NCBI GenBank assembly: GCA_963969345.1
Contig: CAXAKE010000056.1
Span: forward strand, 1 to 10,301
Length of the DNA: 10,301 bases
Source of the DNA: Turbatrix aceti
Lineage: Eukaryota; Nematoda; Chromadorea; Rhabditida; Panagrolaimidae
Direction: 5' to 3'
Notes under the pieces: generated by a model
Seen by the model: only the letters and a program-made list of their open reading frames with translations
The model's database searches: none
Told to the model about the DNA's origin: nothing
In this document: positions 6,889-10,301 of the stretch, one piece after another
Layout of the letters: each line of letters starts with the position of its first letter
How positions within the stretch are numbered: position 1 is the stretch's first letter
Translations under genes and position numbers: made by a program

Positions 6889-7094
6889 TTAGCTCGGGGC
6901 CGGCCATCGGCTGTCCCTCTGCTTCTAAAACTTTTTGATATGTTCAATTTCATGGCTAAAAAAGGTTTTGTTCATCGTTTAGAATGCTGGGAGTAACCAC
7001 AATTTAGAATTTAGAAACATTGCTTGTCAGATAGGTTTCAAACGTTTAAAAAAACAGAAGCTTGGGGCCGGCCTTCGAGAGTTCCTCTGCTTGT
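6889..7094. repeat. Stem-loop copies 7 and 8, decayed
   Basis: Copy 7 (about 6889-6928) has GGCC-ATC-GGCT, with loop and one stem base changed. Copy 8 (7056-7094) keeps AGAAGC but has GGCC-TTC-GAGA and GCTTGT. Their spacing of about 165 bp matches copies 1-2 and 4-5. Confidence 0.6.
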
Positions 7095-7175
7095 AAGACT
7101 CTATGACGCGTTCAATTTCATTGATATGAAAAACATTAGAGTATTTCCTTGGTCCAGAAATTTCTCAAGCTTGTG

Positions 7176-7214
7176 CTTGCTCTTGCTCCTGCTCGGAGCA
7201 GAGGCAAGAGCAAG
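7176..7214. repeat. Imperfect hairpin of GAGCAAG/GAGCAGG motifs
   Basis: CTTGCTCTTGCTCCTGCTC (7176-7194) faces GGAGCAGAGGCAAGAGCAAG (7195-7214), pairing along about 17-19 bases with almost no loop. Related GAGCAGGAGCAGGAG occurs at 7293-7308 and AGAGCAAGGA at about 7343-7352, so this is a local expansion of a simple motif with an inverted arrangement. Confidence 0.65.
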
Positions 7215-7534
7215 AAACGTTTTTCAAGAAAAAAATATAAAAGTGAAGAGCGTGGGCTGAGCGAGCGCAAAAAAATTTAATTAGAAAAAACGCGAGCAGG
7301 AGCAGGAGTGATTGCTCTCAGAAAATTGAACTGAAATGATACAAGAGCAAGGACAAAAAAATTGAAAAACGCTGAAAAAAATATGAAAAAAAGTTTTGTT
7401 CATCGGTTAAATAAAATAATGCTAGAAAACAACAATATTTTCATAATGTACAAACTTGGCATTTCTGATCGGCTCCGAATATAAAACAGAAACTTCGGGC
7501 TGACCTGCGGCCGTTCAAAAGAAGCAGTTGTACG

Positions 7535-7860
7535 CAGGATGGCGAAATCTCCCGGGATGCAATCTCCCGGAGATTCTCCCGAAATCTCCGGAAATTTTCC
7601 CAAAATCTCCCGAGAGACTCAGCTCGCTAAAAAGCATTAAGAATTGTTTTCCTTAATTTTAACTTTAATTAAGGAATTTTCTGCTTACAGCAATTTATAA
7701 AAAACTTAATTTCTGCTTACAGCAATTTATAAAAACGCGGATTTTTCACTATTGTTTCATTATTTTCCGTATAATTATTTATAAATCTCCCGGGAGAATT
7801 TTTTTACCCGGGAGAATCTTCGGAGATTCTCCGGAGAAATTCTCCCGCTTCGCCACCCTG
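7535..7860. mobile_element. hAT-type MITE, 326 bp, with 8-bp target duplication
   Basis: The element begins CAGGATGGCGAA (7535-7546) and ends TTCGCCACCCTG (7849-7860), 11 of 12 terminal positions complementary. It is flanked by identical GTTGTACG at 7527-7534 and 7861-7868. CAG ends plus an 8-bp duplication indicate the hAT superfamily. Both ends carry clusters of TCTCCCGGGAGA-like palindromes, probably subterminal binding repeats. The middle has a 25-bp direct repeat (TTCTGCTTACAGCAATTTAT..., 7679-7703 and 7711-7735) and an inverted repeat CCTTAATT/AATTAAGG (7651-7674). No transposase is encoded. It is inserted inside the stem-loop repeat, so it is younger than that repeat. Confidence 0.88.
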
Positions 7861-7868
7861 GTTGTACG

Positions 7869-8009
7869 CTAGGGATGTATATTTTTAGTTTAAAAACAAA
7901 TTTACGGTAAACTTGCAAAAAAAAGTAACGGGATAAATTTTTAAAAGTTAAAGAAATTTCTGAGTACTTTATAAATTAGGAAAAAAATATTGCACTTGAA
8001 AGGGTCATT
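7869..8009. repeat. Continuation of the stem-loop repeat after the MITE
   Basis: TTTACGGTAAACTTG...AAAGTAACGGGATAAATTTTTAAAAG (about 7900-7947) resembles TTCCGGTAAACTTGGAGTAAAAGGTAACGG at about 6607-6636. This shows that the MITE split one repeat unit. Confidence 0.5.
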
Positions 8010-8235
8010 GAAATTTAGTATTTGCCATGAGGCACTTTTCAATGGAAGAAGTATGTATATCTTTTATCATATTTGGATTCTTCTCATTTTTGCGGTTCGA
8101 ATGGTACCACACATGTATTTTACTTTTTTGAAGTCTTTACGAGTCTTAGGGGGTCTGGGGTACTGTATGATACTGTATTTAGCTTTAATTATTTATTAGT
8201 GATCCCTAGCAATTAGGTAAAGAAGCTTACACCCT

Positions 8236-8299
8236 CCAGGGATTGAACCTGGGACCCTTAGGTGATGGATTCACTCTCGCACCACTCGCCTACAAACGC
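8236..8299 (-). repeat. tRNA-like module (antisense), copy 1
   Basis: On the minus strand TAGGCGAGTGGT (8292-8281) fits the RNA polymerase III A box and GGTTCAATCCC (8249-8239) fits the B box. The T arm is perfect: CCAGG, loop TTCAATC, CCTGG (8252-8236). The acceptor stem does not close (GCGTTTG against AGGGTGT) and the anticodon arm is irregular, so it is not a functional tRNA. It is best read as a tRNA-derived promoter module, as in SINEs, or a tRNA pseudogene. Confidence 0.65.
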
Positions 8300-8787
8300 A
8301 TCGTTTTCCCGCATTTGCCTCTCGGCGGGCGGCGTTTTGTGTTTGATCACTCCCGTTCCTTTCCGATTTCTTTCTCTGTTCAAACTGCAAAGTCTGCACT
8401 CTCTTCTACTCTCTCTGTTCCCTCCCTTATCCACAGACTAAGTGAATTGTTTTGAAGCCCAGGGGCAATATCCTCAGAGCATCAAAACGTAATATCAAAG
8501 CCTGTTCAAAGGCGCAACTTTTGGCTGGAACACATTTTCAAATTTCACAAATTTTTACAGAAAATTTTTGAAAAGAAAATATCGAACTACAAATTTTCAC
8601 CTTGTTTTTCCGTTATCTGGATAAAAGTCTCGGATATGCCCGACAACTATTCTATCGAAGACGTAGATCACGTTAGATACCGTTTTAGGACATTTGATTA
8701 AAATTTGAGAAATTTCTTGTGTTTACTTTTTTCAAACCACTTCAGGTATATGTATTTTTTACTAATAGTATAAAAAATAATATAAAC

Positions 8788-9059
8788 CAGCGCGCTAAAG
8801 CGCGCTGGCACGGCCACGTCCGCTCGGTCGCCGCTCCGCGGGCGCTTCGCGCCCGCTTCGCAGGCTCCCTCGCTCCAACTGGTTCTTGCCACGTCCGCTC
8901 GCTCGCTTCGCTCGCTCGCTCCAACTGGATCTTGCCACGTCCGCTCGCTCGCTTCGCTCGCTCGCTCCAACTGGTTCTTGCCACGTCCGCTCGCTCGCTC
9001 CAACTGGTTTTTGCCACGTCCGCTCGCTCGCTTCGCTCGCTCGCTCCAACTGGTTCGTT
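8788..9059. repeat. CpG-dense tandem array B, second copy of array A
   Basis: The head (CCAGCGCGC...GCGCGCTGG and GCGGGCGC-TTC-GCGCCCGC) matches array A nearly base for base, with two extra bases in the first loop. CAACTGG recurs at 8876, 8922, 8968, 9001 and 9047: periods 46, 46, 33 and 46. The 33-bp unit lacks one 13-bp block. The long open frames (for example minus 8698-9003, plus 8719-9069) are repeat artefacts. Confidence 0.9.
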
Positions 9060-9512
9060 CTCCACGTAGGCACAGGGTTTTACCGTGGAAGGGTCACTCG
9101 TTCACTCGCTCGCCTGCGGCTCGCGAGCTCCCTTCGCTCCGCAACTGGTTCGTTCTCCACGTAGGCACAGGGTTGTACCGTATAAGGTTCACTCGTTCAC
9201 TCGCTCGCCTGCGGCTCGCGAGCTCACTTCGCTCCGCAACTGGTGATGGAGTCGCTCGTTCGCTCCGCAACTGGTGATGGAGTCGCTCGTTCGCTCGCTC
9301 GCCTGCGGCTCGCGAGCTCTCTTCGCTCCGCAACTGGTTCGTTCTCCACGTAGGCACAGGGTTTTAAGGTGGAAGGGTCACTCGTTCACTCGCTCGCCTG
9401 CGGCTCGCGAGCTCTCTTCGCTCCGTAACTGGTGATGGAGTCGCTCGTTCGCTCGCTCGCCTGCGGCTCGCGAGCTCTCTTCGCTCCGTAACTGGTTCAT
9501 TCTCCACGTAGG
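9060..9512. repeat. CpG-dense tandem array C (31/63/95-bp units)
   Basis: AACTGGT anchors (measured at the preceding C or T) lie at 9047, 9142, 9237, 9268, 9331, 9426 and 9489, giving steps of 95, 95, 31, 63, 95 and 63. Long units contain TTCGTTCTCCACGTAGGCAC and CACTCGTTCACTCGCTCG; shorter ones contain TGATGGAGTCGCTCGTTCG. All but the 31-bp step contain CTGCGGCTCGCGAGCTC with the 10-bp palindrome GCTCGCGAGC. The 95-bp unit equals a 63-bp plus a 31/32-bp block, suggesting modular rearrangement. No gene is present. Confidence 0.85.
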
Positions 9513-9559
9513 AAAAGTATTTGGGTGAAAAAGTTTTTGGCCCTAGGCACATTTACTTT

Positions 9560-10301
9560 TGACTTACGACATTTAGTATTATCAAATTCGGATTCCCCAC
9601 ACTTTTCCGGTTCGATTGATACTACATTTCCTATTTACGCATTTTGACACTTTATGCTCCGTATTTACCCCGCGCGACCCCGGAGCAACTTCCAATATTC
9701 ATAATTGATGAATTATTAGCTTTACTAATTACGTAAAGAAGTTTGCACCCACGCGGGATTGAACCCGGACCCCTCCGGTTATAATCCCGGACCCGACCCA
9801 TTACGCCACAAATGCATTGGTTTTAGCAACTTTCTCCCCGCTTTGAACCTTGGGCGTTGTGAGTTTTTGCACTAACCGATGCCTCCAATTCCTTTCTCTG
9901 ACCGAGCTACAATCTCTGCACTCTCTGCTTCTGCCTGGCTTTGCACGCTGACTCTCGCACTAATCCCGAGATAAAGTGAATTTTTCTGAGCCCTGGGTGA
10001 AAGATCCCCAGAATATCGTTATATAGATCGAAAGCTTACATCAAGGCGCAACTTTTGCGAGAGCGGATTTTTGAATTTCGAAAATTTTTTCGGAAAACTT
10101 TTCGTTTGAAAATTTTGCTCACCTTGTTTTTCGCTAATCCGGATAAAAGTCCCGGATATGTCCGACAACTTGGCTATCGAATCTGTAGAAGATCTTATAT
10201 CAACTTTTTACCCCTACCCTGAAATTTTAAGAAAAATCTTGTTTCCAGTTCGTCCAATCGACGTATTTACCCCTTATTTTTTACTACTAGTATAGTATAA
10301 A
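9560..10301. repeat. Composite repeat, copy 2, cut by window end
   Basis: This repeats the block order of 8010-8775: CATTTAGTATT, CGGTTCGATTGATACTACA, GTAAAGAAGTTTGCACCC, antisense tRNA-like module, pyrimidine-rich stretch, AAGGCGCAACTTTTG, CACCTTGTTTTTCGC, GGATAAAAGTCCCGGATATG, CCGACAACT and TTTTTTACTACTAGTATA at the window end. In copy 1 the CG array starts about 15 bases after this last block, so an array probably follows beyond 10301. The copies are visibly diverged, with many substitutions and small indels. Confidence 0.7.
9752..9815 (-). repeat. tRNA-like module (antisense), copy 2
   Basis: Minus-strand TGGCGTAATGGG (9808-9797) fits an A box and GGTTCAATCCC (9765-9755) is an exact B box. 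Between them TCCGG and CCGGA form a 5-bp stem around GATTATAA, resembling an anticodon arm, possibly with a TAT anticodon. The T stem is reduced (CGGG/CCCG) and no acceptor stem closes. It occupies the same place as the module at 8236-8299. Confidence 0.6.

Larger units (their letters stand above)
5590..7534. repeat. Degenerate long-period repeat carrying GC-rich stem-loops
   Basis: Blocks recur in the same order. CGGCAAAGCAACATTTTGCTCAGCC at about 5595 resembles TGGCAAAACATCATATTGCTCAGCC at about 6243, 648 bp later. A segment starting GCTTCGGACCGGCC and running through CTCTTTGACATG..., GCTAAAAAAG, a CATTGCTTG- or CTCGTTTGA-like block and GGTTTCTAA to the next stem-loop occurs at about 5671-5820, 6321-6490 and 6893-7055. 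A fourth, decayed copy covers about 7390-7515. Each copy has stem-loops about 150-180 bp apart. Open frames here (for example minus 5999-6223 and minus 6643-6870, plus 7024-7260) show no domain and coincide with repeat blocks, so I call none as genes. The sequence resumes after the MITE to about 7980. Confidence 0.7.
8010..9557. repeat. Composite repeat of about 1.5 kb, copy 1
   Basis: Blocks in order: CATTGAAATTTAGTATT (8010), CGGTTCGAATGGTACCACA (about 8093), GTAAAGAAGCTTACACCC (about 8217), an antisense tRNA-like module, a pyrimidine-rich stretch (about 8350-8440), AAGGCGCAACTTTTG (about 8508), CACCTTGTTTTTCCG and GGATAAAAGTCTCGGATATG (about 8598-8638), CCGACAACT, TTTTTTACTAATAGTATA (about 8756), then the CG arrays. 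The same blocks in the same order recur from about 9560. Plus-strand open frames at 7990-8199 and 8243-8455 have no domain; the second crosses the tRNA-like module and pyrimidine tract. Confidence 0.7.

Noticed and set aside
8236..8299. Functional tRNA gene
   Set aside because: A and B boxes and the T arm are good, but the acceptor stem does not pair and the anticodon arm is irregular.
8698..9552. Similar long open frames over arrays B and C
   Set aside because: Same repeat artefact; no start context, domain or splice pattern supports a protein.
9752..9768. Retrotransposon primer-binding site
   Set aside because: The similarity covers both A and B boxes of a tRNA, not just its 3' end, and no long terminal repeats or polymerase genes flank it.

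Overview
The window looks like accessory, repeat-rich DNA from a nematode. The evidence is AT-rich intergenic sequence, a serpentine (7TM) chemoreceptor-like gene, two genes of a small secreted C-type-lectin-like family, and very short introns (57 to 60-67 nt). Nothing resembles bacterial operons. The organism cannot be named from the sequence alone.

Regions. 1-320: a short open frame running off the left edge, a 12-bp-arm palindrome, and the decayed tail of a non-LTR reverse transcriptase. 375-1132 (minus): the TM3-TM7 part of a nematode serpentine receptor with a recognisable 57-nt intron, lacking TM1-TM2. 1162-1389 (minus): exon 1 of a C-type lectin-like gene that stops exactly where its splice donor should be and is joined to the receptor remnant. 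1628-1923: a hAT-type MITE with an 8-bp target duplication. 2019-3922: a large inverted-repeat structure with perfect 40-bp outer arms. Inside it is a foldback of about 1.2 kb whose arms carry a 49-bp tandem repeat (six copies left, three right). 4116-4794 (minus): the best gene in the window, a two-exon secreted C-type-lectin-like protein paralogous to the broken copy.

4978-5216, 8788-9059 and 9060-9512: CpG-dense tandem arrays. They produce long but meaningless open frames in several frames on both strands. 5590-7980: a degenerate repeat of roughly 600 bp, each unit bearing GC-rich stem-loops of about 39 nt (apex GGCC-TTC-GGCC) whose stems show compensatory changes. It is interrupted at 7535-7860 by a second hAT-type MITE with an 8-bp target duplication. 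8010-10301: two diverged copies (the second cut by the window end) of a composite repeat of about 1.5 kb. Each copy has an antisense tRNA-like module with A and B boxes; in the first copy this is followed by the CG-rich arrays.

Only the gene at 4116-4794 appears intact. The most interesting signals are the covarying stem-loop repeat family, the tRNA-like/CG-array composite repeat, the long foldback with cryptic intron signals, and the lectin-receptor junction at 1162. All structures were read by eye; no alignment, folding or database search was run.
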